In this document: in pieces, positions 26,263 to 35,400 of the stretch
Position numbering within the stretch: position 1 is the first letter of the stretch
How the letters are laid out: every line of letters starts with the position of its first letter
NCBI GenBank assembly: GCA_016220165.1
Contig: JACRIE010000010.1
Span: forward strand, 1 to 64,000
Direction: 5' to 3'
DNA length: 64,000 bases
Origin: Candidatus Peregrinibacteria bacterium
Lineage (GTDB): Bacteria; Patescibacteriota; Gracilibacteria; UM-FILTER-43-11; JACRIE01
Program-made: the position numbers and the translations under genes
Notes under the pieces: generated by a model
Database searches by the model: none
What the model was told of the DNA's origin: nothing
What the model saw: only the letters and a program-made list of their open reading frames with translations

Positions 26263-26289
26263 GGAATTTTCTTTTATTTATGCTATAAT
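26261..26289 (+). promoter_or_regulatory. hicBA promoter (leaderless)
   Basis: TTGGAA (26261-26266), 17 bases, TATAAT (26284-26289). Only seven bases separate the -10 from the hicB ATG, so the transcript should begin at or next to the start codon. Confidence 0.85.
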
Positions 26290-26296
26290 ACAATCG

Positions 26297-26542
26297 ATGA
26301 AATCGACAAAAATTTTTACTTACACCGTCGTTTTTGAGAAATCCAGGGAGGGCGGCTATGTGGCCTATGTGCCTCTTTTGCCGGGTTGCATGACTCAGGG
26401 TGAGACTTTCGAGGAAGCCAAAGACAATATTAAAGACGCTATTGCCGGTTATCTTGCGGTACTCCGCGAGGATGGCGATGCGATTCCGATAGAAGATGAC
26501 GAACACATCGCGGCAACGGTTGCGGTTCCGATAGCAGCTTAA
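26297..26542 (+). CDS. hicB: HicB-family antitoxin
   Basis: 81 residues from the ATG at 26297; an upstream extension would run into the repeat element and is rejected. The fold of HicB N-terminal domains is evident: TYTVVFEKSREGGYVAYVPLLPGCMTQGETFEEAKDNIKDAI. This partial RNase H-like domain binds and neutralises HicA. No separate ribbon-helix-helix DNA-binding tail is visible, so autoregulation may be weak or use another route. It is the first gene of the pair, 14 bases before hicA. Confidence 0.9.
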   Translation: MKSTKIFTYTVVFEKSREGGYVAYVPLLPGCMTQGETFEEAKDNIKDAIAGYLAVLREDGDAIPIEDDEHIAATVAVPIAA

Positions 26543-26556
26543 TTCATTCATCGCCT

Positions 26557-26787
26557 GTGTCCGATCGTATTTCCCAACTCAAACCGAAAGAATTAATGCG
26601 CGCCCTGGAAAAGCTGGGGTTTATTTTTCGTAGACAAACGGGAAGTCATGCCATCTTCCGTTACCCAAAGACCTGTCGTTTTGCCATTGTTCCCGTCCAT
26701 GCGCGGGACATTAAACGGAGTTTGCTTTTTGGCCTGCTTAAACAAGCCGATATATCCATAGAGGATCTAAGAAAAGCGTTACGCTAG
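26557..26787 (+). CDS. hicA: HicA-family toxin (mRNA interferase)
   Basis: 76 residues from a GTG start. It shows the double-stranded-RNA-binding-like HicA fold: KELMRALEKLGFIFRRQTGSH, with the catalytic His in TGSHAIFRYP, then a basic strand and C-terminal helix (DISIEDLRKALR). HicA cleaves mRNA and is held inactive by HicB. The antitoxin-first order is the less common one in HicAB modules. A CCCCTCTCT/AGAGAGGGG hairpin followed by CTTTTT at 26941-26968 may terminate the operon. Confidence 0.9.
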   Translation: MSDRISQLKPKELMRALEKLGFIFRRQTGSHAIFRYPKTCRFAIVPVHARDIKRSLLFGLLKQADISIEDLRKALR

Positions 26788-26813
26788 GATTTTTTCAATT
26801 GGATCAAAAAAAC

Positions 26814-27071
26814 AGGGTGAGTTTTTCTCTCCCTCAAATCATGGTCCCATTTTTTTGAATTCAAAAAGCCAAAAAACAAAAGAAATTCTTTGGAATTTTG
26901 TCAAAAGAAACTCACCTCTGCCTGCCGGCAGGCAGGCCAACCCCTCTCTACCCAGAGAGGGGCTTTTTGTTTAAGTGCCCCGCCCAGGCGGGGCACTTCG
27001 ATTACTCACTTCTCAGGCCCCCTCTATGGATAGAGAGGGGAAGTTCCCTCGATTACAAACGGGGTGAGTTT
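26814..27071. repeat. MITE-like element, copy 3 (partly degenerate), with spacer
   Basis: The main unit spans 26908-27071, from AACTCACCTCTGCC to ACGGGGTGAGTT. It contains hairpins CCCCTCTCT/AGAGAGGGG (26941-26962) and GTGCCCCGC/GCGGGGCAC (26975-26996). A detached GGGTGAGTTTTTCTCTCCCT fragment at 26816 looks like the end of another copy. The rest of 26788-27181 holds no gene. Confidence 0.8.
26941..26968 (+). terminator. Terminator-like hairpin within the element downstream of hicBA
   Basis: CCCCTCTCT, loop ACCC, AGAGAGGGG, then CTTTTTG. It is the first T-tailed hairpin after hicA and would end the hicBA transcript. Confidence 0.65.
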
Positions 27072-27119
27072 CGCCAAAATCCACTCATCATATTTTAAAA
27101 GACTGTCAACCAAAGTGAA

Positions 27120-27147
27120 TTGAACCAAAAGCCAAAATTTGGTATAA
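27120..27147 (+). promoter_or_regulatory. Promoter of the surface-protein cluster
   Basis: TTGAAC (27120-27125), 16 bases, TATAAT (27142-27147), 34 bases before the GTG at 27182. Confidence 0.8.
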
Positions 27148-27181
27148 TGTAAAGATTTAAAAACTTTATAAAACCAAAAAC

Positions 27182-28846
27182 GTGAATAAAAAAGTTTTAA
27201 AAAGCGCGGCATTCGTGGCCGCAACGGGAGTGATACTTGTGGCCGCATTTTGGTTACTTGGAAGTCCTGCGGGAAAGAGGATCGTCCAAATCATTTCGCC
27301 GAAGTTGCTGACGGCGGACACGACATCCAGCGGCGACTCAGGCTATCGCAAATGTTCAACGTCGACACACGATTATAAATTTAATCCAGACGCACATCTA
27401 GAGGTAAAGCCTATAGGAACTACAATAATGATAACCAATAATTTGAATCCTTCGAGTGAGACATTATTGGTGAAGTGGGTGAACCAGCAAGATTTTTCCA
27501 ATCCTAACTATGATTTTTCTTATCAGCTTCTTGCTGAATGTCTTAGTAATGATAACGGAACGTATCAATATCAATTCATTAATAGATTTTCGTGTTCCCC
27601 ATACCATCCTTCGACTGGATCATCATATTATGTTTTTCAATGTAGATATATTTATGCCAATATTTTAGACGTCGACTTTGGAATCAGCCCGAATATTCTA
27701 TCGCCAATTGTTGTAGGAAGTTCCTACAACATAGGAGCTATAACGGGCGTAGGAGGAACAAAAAATGCTTATTATACAGCGAATCCAAGATCAAGTCCGA
27801 TACCAAATCCATACACATTTACGGCTGGCCACGGAAACCTTATAAAAAATACGGATGACACTTATACTTACACTCCGACAACGACAGGAGAGGATTATAT
27901 TCAGGTGGTTGATACTTACAATTCATTAAATTTCAAACGAGCGACCTTTACAGTTGTGTCATCCACCACGATCACCGTAAATCCACCCAATCCAGCCACG
28001 GTCACTGTCGGTCAAACATACGAAGATGCCGGCGCGACCGCCCAGGATAGCGATGGAAGTAATCTTAACGTTATAACGACCGGAATGGAGACCGTGAACA
28101 CTATGAGCGCTAGTGATGCAGGGGCGCGTACGATCACCTATTCGGCGACGGGTTCATCCGGGGCAACTGCCACGGCCACGCGGACCGTCAACGTGGTCCT
28201 GGATACGGTCGACCCCGTCATCACCGTAAACCCAGCGTCGAAGACGGTACGCCAATGGGCATCTTATACGGAAGCCATGGATGCGGGCGTGACAGCCAAC
28301 GACAACATCGATCACAATATTTCACATAAAGTGACAAGAACTGGTGGATGGCCGGTGGATACCAGCACTCCAGGCGATAAGACCATCACCTATTCCGTGA
28401 CAGACTCTTCTGGCAACGTTGCCACGGCCACGCGAACTGTGACTGTGGAGGCGCGCGCCTGTAACAACACGTTTGAACTGCAGAATAAAAAAAATGAGAA
28501 AATAGTCGGCAAAGGCCATGAGCCAACCCCCGAGGAAGGAACGCTCAACGTTACTCCGGGGCAAGCTTACTTGATCAATATAAAGGATGCCGCGACCCCA
28601 GCTCCCAATCCAACGTTGGATTCAATTACAGGTACGACTCTTCTGCCGGCGGCCATAGAATATACCCCTGGAAATCCCTATGTACTAATCAGTATTAACT
28701 CCAGTGCTACACCGGGCCAGGCCGGTATTTTGAAAGTTCAGGATAATGATGCCCCAACCCCCGCGAATTGTTGGGCAAAAGTTAAATTCGTCGTACCTGA
28801 AGGAAGAACGGCAATCCACAAGGTCGCCCCAGGCCGGCATGAATAA
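27182..28846 (+). CDS. Envelope-anchored protein with bacterial Ig-like (DUF5011-type) domains
   Basis: 554 residues from GTG. An N-terminal signal-anchor helix (about 9-27) is followed by a Tyr/Asn/Ser-rich domain with several cysteines (40-165) that I do not recognise. Two Ig-like domains follow at about 260-338 and 342-425, both with the DUF5011 pattern (ITVNPxNxxTVxVGQxYxDAGAT, GDKTITYSVTDSSGNVATATRTVTV). A C-terminal beta-rich domain (about 430-545) contains NNTFELQNKK and DNDAPTP. There is no C-terminal anchor. First gene of a run of six surface-protein genes. Confidence 0.8.
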   Translation: MNKKVLKSAAFVAATGVILVAAFWLLGSPAGKRIVQIISPKLLTADTTSSGDSGYRKCSTSTHDYKFNPDAHLEVKPIGTTIMITNNLNPSSETLLVKWVNQQDFSNPNYDFSYQLLAECLSNDNGTYQYQFINRFSCSPYHPSTGSSYYVFQCRYIYANILDVDFGISPNILSPIVVGSSYNIGAITGVGGTKNAYYTANPRSSPIPNPYTFTAGHGNLIKNTDDTYTYTPTTTGEDYIQVVDTYNSLNFKRATFTVVSSTTITVNPPNPATVTVGQTYEDAGATAQDSDGSNLNVITTGMETVNTMSASDAGARTITYSATGSSGATATATRTVNVVLDTVDPVITVNPASKTVRQWASYTEAMDAGVTANDNIDHNISHKVTRTGGWPVDTSTPGDKTITYSVTDSSGNVATATRTVTVEARACNNTFELQNKKNEKIVGKGHEPTPEEGTLNVTPGQAYLINIKDAATPAPNPTLDSITGTTLLPAAIEYTPGNPYVLISINSSATPGQAGILKVQDNDAPTPANCWAKVKFVVPEGRTAIHKVAPGRHE

Positions 28847-28849
28847 ATT

Positions 28850-28986
28850 ATAAGTTAATTTCCAATTTCCAATTTCTAATAAAATTTTAAATGTCTAATT
28901 CTAAAAAATACGAATTTAATTTGGACATTGAAGATTGGAAATTCATTGGAAATTGGATATTGGAAATTAGTAATTAGAACTTTATA
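28850..28986. repeat. Word-repeat spacer (GGAAATTGG / CCAATTTCC type)
   Basis: AATTTCCAATTTCCAATTTC words (28858-28878) pair with TTGGAAATT...GGAAATTGGATATTGGAAAT (28932-28970), flanked by CTAATT/AATTAG words. The whole gap can fold back on itself. No coding potential. Confidence 0.75.
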
Positions 28987-28989
28987 TTT

Positions 28990-31900
28990 ATGACTTTCAA
29001 AAACAAGCTCATCACCGGCGTCCTTCTGGCCGCGGCCACGGGTGGAATCGTCTGGCTCGGCCTGTCGGTCGGGAGAAATGATTCCCAAAACAACCTGCGT
29101 CGGGCCGACATTGTATCGGTTGGAGGCGGCGAAGGAAATCTGCTCTTGGGCGATACCACGGCATGCCGAAGCGATAGCGATACCACGCTGTCCGTCGAGG
29201 GAGGCTCCGGGACTTATGATTGGTATGTGATGGGTATTTTTTCGGATGGAGAATACAGTTCCGCTTCGTATGATGTCCTGACTGGGACAAACAGTGCGGG
29301 GCAAACGATCCATGGCGGCGATCCGCTCACTCCTTTGGAAGGCTTAACCGGAACGGTAACATTCAAAGCGCCAAACAATCTCTCACTTACGGATCCCCAT
29401 TATTTTCAGATCAACGCCGTGGATAGCGGCGCGGAACCGAATTGGGACGGTGTGGTTTTTGACGTTAATATCGCTCCACCCTGCGTCACCAAATTAGAAT
29501 TCACGGATCCGTCTCCGATCAATCCGGTGACTCCCGATCCGACGGACAACAGCGTCACGATCAAAGGGATTCGGGCCACATTCAGCAGCGGGACACCGAA
29601 AACTTATACGACCGACGATACGGATTTTAACGCTCTTATGAACATCCTGAGAGTGCAGGCGACGCCCGATACCGGGGTCCGGATCGCGGGGAATAAGATT
29701 ATTATTCCTCAAAACCACGAAGCCATAAATATCAATTTGAGCATCAACGGCAGGTATATAGATTCTGCCGCGACAACGCCCGTTGTTACGGCAAGTCCGC
29801 TCATCATCGCCGCCAATTCCTGCATGGATCTCAAGGCCAACATCGTACAGGGAGAAGGGGAGGGCTTCACTGCCGGCGGGCCGGCATCGCCGCTCGACCC
29901 CGTCATGATCAAAGATGAGGTCCGCACGATTTATTCCCAGGGCGGAACGCAGGGGCAAAGCGGCGTCCAATACGCCTGGAAGAGCAGTGATAATAATGTG
30001 ATTGAAGTGAAGGCGCTCACTGACCAGCCCGGCAATCGCACTCTGCTCAATAATTCGAATGTGGGTTTAAGCGCCAATTTGCTTAATCCCGATACCAAAT
30101 TTACTATCACCACGCAGGCTACGGCAAAAAATTGCCAATCCACAACGACCGGGACCGCGCCCAATCAGGTCACGACATTGAACTCCTGCGACGTCGATGT
30201 CTCAGCGCTCGTCACCTATAATTTTCAGGGCGAAGAATATCCCGTCACAATCACTACGCCCACCGGCCCCCTGGCGAACAAGACCGTGACCGGGCAGGGA
30301 GTTTTGAGCGGGACGATTACGGGAGCGACGAGCCGCATCAGTAAAGCCAGCGGCGGCACTATCCGTGCCACCGGAACTTTGACGGGCAATGTGGGTGGGG
30401 ATGCCATTGGCGGCGTGATAGCCAATGTGACGATCGTCTATTCCATCGCGGCAGACCAATTGGTGGAAACGGACATGAGTTCACGGACTACGGTTGTAAC
30501 TAAAACAGGCACTCTCATCAAGAGTGACACGCTGATTCCGACCGAGGTTGATCCGCGTGGACAAGGCGACGCCGTCGTGACTAATTTTGCCGTTCTGAAG
30601 GCAAAGACGCCGGGCAGCGCCACCATTCTCGTGACGGACCAGGCGACGGGTTGCACGGCGCCTCTCGATATTGAAGTTAAAAGCGAAAAAATCACGGTCG
30701 AAAAGTTAGCGCAAACTCCAAGCGATATAATTGAAGTGGGAGATTCGCTTCAGGTCAAAGCGCTTCGCGGCTTCAGACATACGGAAGATCCTGTCGCGGA
30801 CGATCGCACCGATATAACCAATAGCGTCACATGGACTTCGGACAACACCCAAGTTGCCACGGTGAGCAACACCGGTCGCGTGACAGCCATTGCCCCAGGC
30901 ACGGCGAATATCACCGCGGCCTACACAAGGCAGGGTGAGGGAAGTACATCTGTCGTTTCCGAAGGCCGCGTCACGATCCGCGTGAACGCGATCACCGATC
31001 TTGATTTAACGCTCGATCTGGCCGCCATTGCTCAATTGAGCCAGGATCAGAAAGCCGAGATCAACAAGACCATCGCGCTCGCGATCAACTCGATCAGCGT
31101 GGTCAGCAAAACACTCACCATCCAGGGGCATCCATTCACTATCGGTGAACCTTCCGGAACTTTCACTAATAAAATAGACCATATCAAAGCGATTCGCGAT
31201 GCGTTGATTACCGACATTAACACGGTAACGGAAGGCGCGACCGGTACCGGTGTCGTGGCGGTCGCCCATCCGACTTTAGTGGGCGTCATGGTTCTCAACA
31301 AGAGCGATCATACCGCGCTTATGATTAGCGCCACGGCGGATCCTCAGGATCTTACGATCCAGCCGCAAGTGAGCCGGACCGTCACGCTGGATCGGACGCT
31401 GACCTATCCCGCGCAATTGCTCGCGGAATATGACAACGGTCTTACCCGACGATTCACGAGCCGCACCGTCACATGGGTCAACACGCCCATCAACACGCTC
31501 CATGACGCGTCGCTGCAGGGCGGCCTCTTTAAAGCCGGCGAGATTCGCGGCGCGTCACGCGTGCACGTGAAAATTGAAAACAACGGTTTGGGCCGCGAAG
31601 TCGTCAGTAACGACTTAACCTTTGAAGTCCCGAACAAGCCCTTTGTTGAATACGCCCAAATCGTCGGCAACAGCACCGTAGTCCGTGGCGCCACGCTTCA
31701 ATTGGCCATCAAAGTGACCGATGCGGACACGATGGGCGATTTACAAAATATCGAAGTGTTGCTTGCCAAAGTAGGGTCCGCCGCTCCCGCCCCAACGACC
31801 TTTGACGCGATTGTCGCGGATTCAGCCACTCAAATCTTCAACATCCAGACTTTCCTGGATCAGGTGACGGTGAATCCACCGGCAACGCCTCCCGTGGTTG

Positions 31901-32295
31901 ATCCTCCTCCGGCTGGTGACCAGTCTGGCTTTATCCCCGCCGCGTACGCGGAAGATGCGGATACCGTAGTCCAGCCATTCAGCAAGATCTTCACCTTACC
32001 CATCAAGATCCCGGAACTCGCTGATCTGACCGATGGAACCTACAAACTGCTCGTCCAAATCACGGACAAATCAGGCCAGAGCGTTAAATTCGTGCGCGAT
32101 ATTCAAGTCGGCGTTGCCGCTTCCGGAGACGTGAATGGCGATGGCCGTCTCAATATCAACGACGCGATCATGGCGTTCCGCTTCTTCACTGCAGCTGCTA
32201 CGCCAACCACTAATCAGCTCGCGGCCATCGATCTCGACCACAGCGGTCAAATCGACCTGACCGAGGTGATCACGTTGCTACGCAAAATCCTCTAA
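28990..32295 (+). CDS. Giant surface protein with BIG2 Ig-like domain and C-terminal dockerin-like EF-hands
   Basis: 1101 residues. A signal-anchor helix (about 6-25) is followed by several beta-sandwich modules without clear names. A BIG2 domain lies at about 570-650 (VTWTSDNTQVATVSNTGRVTAIAPGTANITAAY). The C-terminus (about 1035-1101) has two calcium loops, DVNGDGRLNINDAI and DLDHSGQIDLTEVI, as in type I dockerins. Dockerins bind cohesin domains, and the next gene product opens with a cohesin-like domain, which suggests that the two interact. Low Cys content and Thr/Asp-rich composition fit an extracellular protein. Confidence 0.85.
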   Translation: MTFKNKLITGVLLAAATGGIVWLGLSVGRNDSQNNLRRADIVSVGGGEGNLLLGDTTACRSDSDTTLSVEGGSGTYDWYVMGIFSDGEYSSASYDVLTGTNSAGQTIHGGDPLTPLEGLTGTVTFKAPNNLSLTDPHYFQINAVDSGAEPNWDGVVFDVNIAPPCVTKLEFTDPSPINPVTPDPTDNSVTIKGIRATFSSGTPKTYTTDDTDFNALMNILRVQATPDTGVRIAGNKIIIPQNHEAININLSINGRYIDSAATTPVVTASPLIIAANSCMDLKANIVQGEGEGFTAGGPASPLDPVMIKDEVRTIYSQGGTQGQSGVQYAWKSSDNNVIEVKALTDQPGNRTLLNNSNVGLSANLLNPDTKFTITTQATAKNCQSTTTGTAPNQVTTLNSCDVDVSALVTYNFQGEEYPVTITTPTGPLANKTVTGQGVLSGTITGATSRISKASGGTIRATGTLTGNVGGDAIGGVIANVTIVYSIAADQLVETDMSSRTTVVTKTGTLIKSDTLIPTEVDPRGQGDAVVTNFAVLKAKTPGSATILVTDQATGCTAPLDIEVKSEKITVEKLAQTPSDIIEVGDSLQVKALRGFRHTEDPVADDRTDITNSVTWTSDNTQVATVSNTGRVTAIAPGTANITAAYTRQGEGSTSVVSEGRVTIRVNAITDLDLTLDLAAIAQLSQDQKAEINKTIALAINSISVVSKTLTIQGHPFTIGEPSGTFTNKIDHIKAIRDALITDINTVTEGATGTGVVAVAHPTLVGVMVLNKSDHTALMISATADPQDLTIQPQVSRTVTLDRTLTYPAQLLAEYDNGLTRRFTSRTVTWVNTPINTLHDASLQGGLFKAGEIRGASRVHVKIENNGLGREVVSNDLTFEVPNKPFVEYAQIVGNSTVVRGATLQLAIKVTDADTMGDLQNIEVLLAKVGSAAPAPTTFDAIVADSATQIFNIQTFLDQVTVNPPATPPVVDPPPAGDQSGFIPAAYAEDADTVVQPFSKIFTLPIKIPELADLTDGTYKLLVQITDKSGQSVKFVRDIQVGVAASGDVNGDGRLNINDAIMAFRFFTAAATPTTNQLAAIDLDHSGQIDLTEVITLLRKIL

Positions 32296-32437
32296 TAAAA
32301 TCAATAATTTCTAATTACCTAATTAACCTAAATAATACCAAAGTTCCAGGTTCTAAATTAGACATTAAATCATTGTAATTTGTTCATTTTTTAGAAATTA
32401 GTAATTAGAAATTTTAACTGTTTTAGCCCAAAAAATT
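32296..32437. repeat. Word-repeat spacer (TTCTAATTACC / TAGAAATTAG type)
   Basis: ATTTCTAATTACCTAATTAA (32306-32325) pairs with TTAGAAATTAGTAATTAGAA (32391-32410). The middle contains TTCTAAATTAGAC. Between two surface-protein genes; no gene seen. Confidence 0.72.
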
Positions 32438-35400
32438 ATGGAAACGACACCTAACACATCCACGACTTCCAATCAGATTCTCCTCCTGCGTCTCCACCGC
32501 AGGAACCGGATGAAAAAAATAGCTATGGGCTTTGCAGCCGTCTTTGCCGTGGTGATTCTAGGCTATTTCGGAGTCACGAACGTAGGTTTATTCCGGGCCG
32601 CGCTTGTCCCCATGGAATCCAAGCAGTCGACCAAAGTGGGACTCTATATTCCCGATTACACAGCCTCTTCCGGCGACGCTAACGCGATTCAGATTAAAGC
32701 CAAAGATAAGATTCAAAACGTCTTGGGCCTTAGTTTTAAATTAACGTACAATCCCCGGCAAATTACTTTCGCTGATACGCCGGTCTCGCTCGCGGGAACG
32801 CCGCTCAGCGCGTTTTTTGTTCAGGCGAATACGGCTGTTTCCGGAGAATTAAGCGTTCTCATTGTGGGATCCGCAGGCGCAACCATTCCGGAGGACTCAA
32901 TCGTCGCGAATCTCAATGTGAAAATCAACGATAACATTCCACGCGGAACGGATATCGCGCTCACGCCTCACGATGTGGAGCTTTCCGTGGACGATAGCGG
33001 CACTCCTATTATTAACACTGCTATCCGGGAAATAGCGGCAGGAAAAATCAGCATCGGAAACGACGCCAAACTTCAGGCGCTCTATGCCGAGGCCATGGAT
33101 GCCACAACCGTCACCGTGCACTTCTCGGATTTTTTACGCGCGATAGACGAACATCCTGCAAGCTACACGATCAATCCGCTAATTACTTTTAAAACCGCGA
33201 CACGCGGAACGGACCAAAAGTCAGTCACTCTGAAATTCAAATCGAGTTTAAATCCTGGACAAATTTATAAACTCACGTTCGCCAGCACCGGAGTCGCCAT
33301 CGGAAATACTCAGGGGTCGCTGGCCGATGGTTTCAAAAATGTGTTTTTTGCGGGCCCCGATGTCAATCTGAGCGCGGTTCAAATCAACAGCGTCGACGCG
33401 GTTAGCGCGACCCAAATCCGCGTTCGTTTCAGCGGGGATGTCGCGTCGTCCACGCTCACCCCTGTCAATTTTTCCATCCACACCGCGGCCTCACTCGCGA
33501 AAGATGTTCCCGCGCTCAATGTCACAAACGTGGTCGCTGAAACGCCGCAACTCGCGTTGCTCACCACGGATCGCCAGCAATCCAATATCAATTACTTTGT
33601 GGTCGTGCAAAATATCAAAGACGCGGCCGCGGATGGAGGAAAACCGCTCGGCAACGCCCGAATCGCGAATTTCATAGGTTTCCGGACGCCCACGCCGACT
33701 CTGCAGAACGTCACTCCCACCACGCTCACGAATGAGTCTGACGCCACTCTCACGATCAATGGTTCTAATTTGGATCGGGTCGCCGTCATTCGTTTAGGCG
33801 CAACCGAATTGCAAAAAAAAGTTCCTCAATCCGATCCTTCTAAAATCGGCGCGAGCCTCGAGGTAACAGTTCCAAAATCAATTGCTCCGGGAATTTATAA
33901 TCTGACGCTCACCGGCGTGGATGGCGATTCCGTTTCACTCGCTTCCGCCGTCCTCATCGCGGCTCCCGAGCAAAAATTACGCGTGGTGTCCGACGAATCG
34001 CACGCCGTTCCTCTGCGCGTACCGAATGACGGCGCCACCAAAACCACCTTCTGGGTTTTGATCGAAGACCCCCGCGACATCGCGAACATCGAACGGGTCA
34101 CCATCGACCTCACACAGGTCGGCGGCGCGCCCGCGCAGGTCATGATCCCAAGCAACGACAACAAGACCGATCGCCGTCAGTGGTTCACGTTTCAGACCGC
34201 TATCCCAACCACGGTGGCCACCAGTAATGATCCCTATTCATTGCCGGTCACGGTCAAAAACCGTTCTCAGGCCGGTGAAGCTCAGGGAACCGCCACAGTC
34301 GTCGTCACGCGCAATGTGAATCAGGGCATCGCTCCTAAAATCGATCAGGTGTATGTCAGTCCTCTGGCAGTGCCGCCCGATGGAAAAACGCAGGCGCGCG
34401 TCTCCGCGAAAATCACGGAAGACGACGGCATCGCGACGATTGTTTCCGTCGTGGCTGATTTGGGCAAAGTCGGAGGAGGATTTGTCTCCCTGAAGCCAAC
34501 GGCAGCGCCAACCGGAACGACTGTCGGTCAATTAAACACGGGATGGTATGTGTCGGATCCCTTCACGGTTTCGGCCACGACACCCGTGGGAAATTATAAG
34601 ATTGGTTTAACCGTTTCCAACAGTTCCGGAGGGGCCGCGGGCAAGGATGACATCGATTTCAGTGTTTCCTCGACCCTCAGCGGTCCGACCATCGATCCAG
34701 CTCAGACGTACATCGGCCCCAAAGCCTCCGTGGCGAAAACCGCGGGTGCGGCCTTCTCGATCCACGCGTTTATCAGCGATCCCGACACGCTCGCGGATAT
34801 TGCCAGCGTGATCGTGAATCTTAAAAATGTGGGCGGGGGCCCCGTTCCGCTCACCCGGGATGGTTCCAGCGCGGACACCGCCCGCAGCGGGTGGTTCAGC
34901 GTGAACGATCTAAAGGTGTCAAACACGACGTCGGCTGGCGTCCAAACACTCGAAGTGATTGCCACGGACAAGAGCGGCGCGAGGAGCAATCTCATTCTCC
35001 AGCTCGATATCACCGAACAGGAAACTCAGGGCAGCGCGCCCCGCGTAAAATCCGACAAATCCTATACCACGCCCCGCGTCGCCGTGAATGACGGCCAAAC
35101 CAAAGTCACTCTCTACGCTTTTGTCAGCAGTGATGACGACAACGTCCGGAACGTTGTGGTCAAGCTGAACGGCATCGGTCATGTGGGGGCCACGGCTCCT
35201 CAAACGCTCAAAGAGGACGCGTCTGCCGACAGTCCGGATAAGAAGGAGCCTGCTAAACCCGCTTCAGCTCCTTCTTCAGGCGCAGTCACTTTTAGCGGAT
35301 CTTGCCCAACCGTTGGAAACATCGTCTGCATGACGCCGAGCGTCAAAGAAGGATCCCTGGGACAGTGGTATGTCTTGCCGGACGTGGTGATCGACACAAC

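Noticed and set aside
26177-26296. N-terminal extension of HicB by 40 codons
   Set aside because: It is encoded by the repeat element and would begin upstream of the promoter at 26261-26289.
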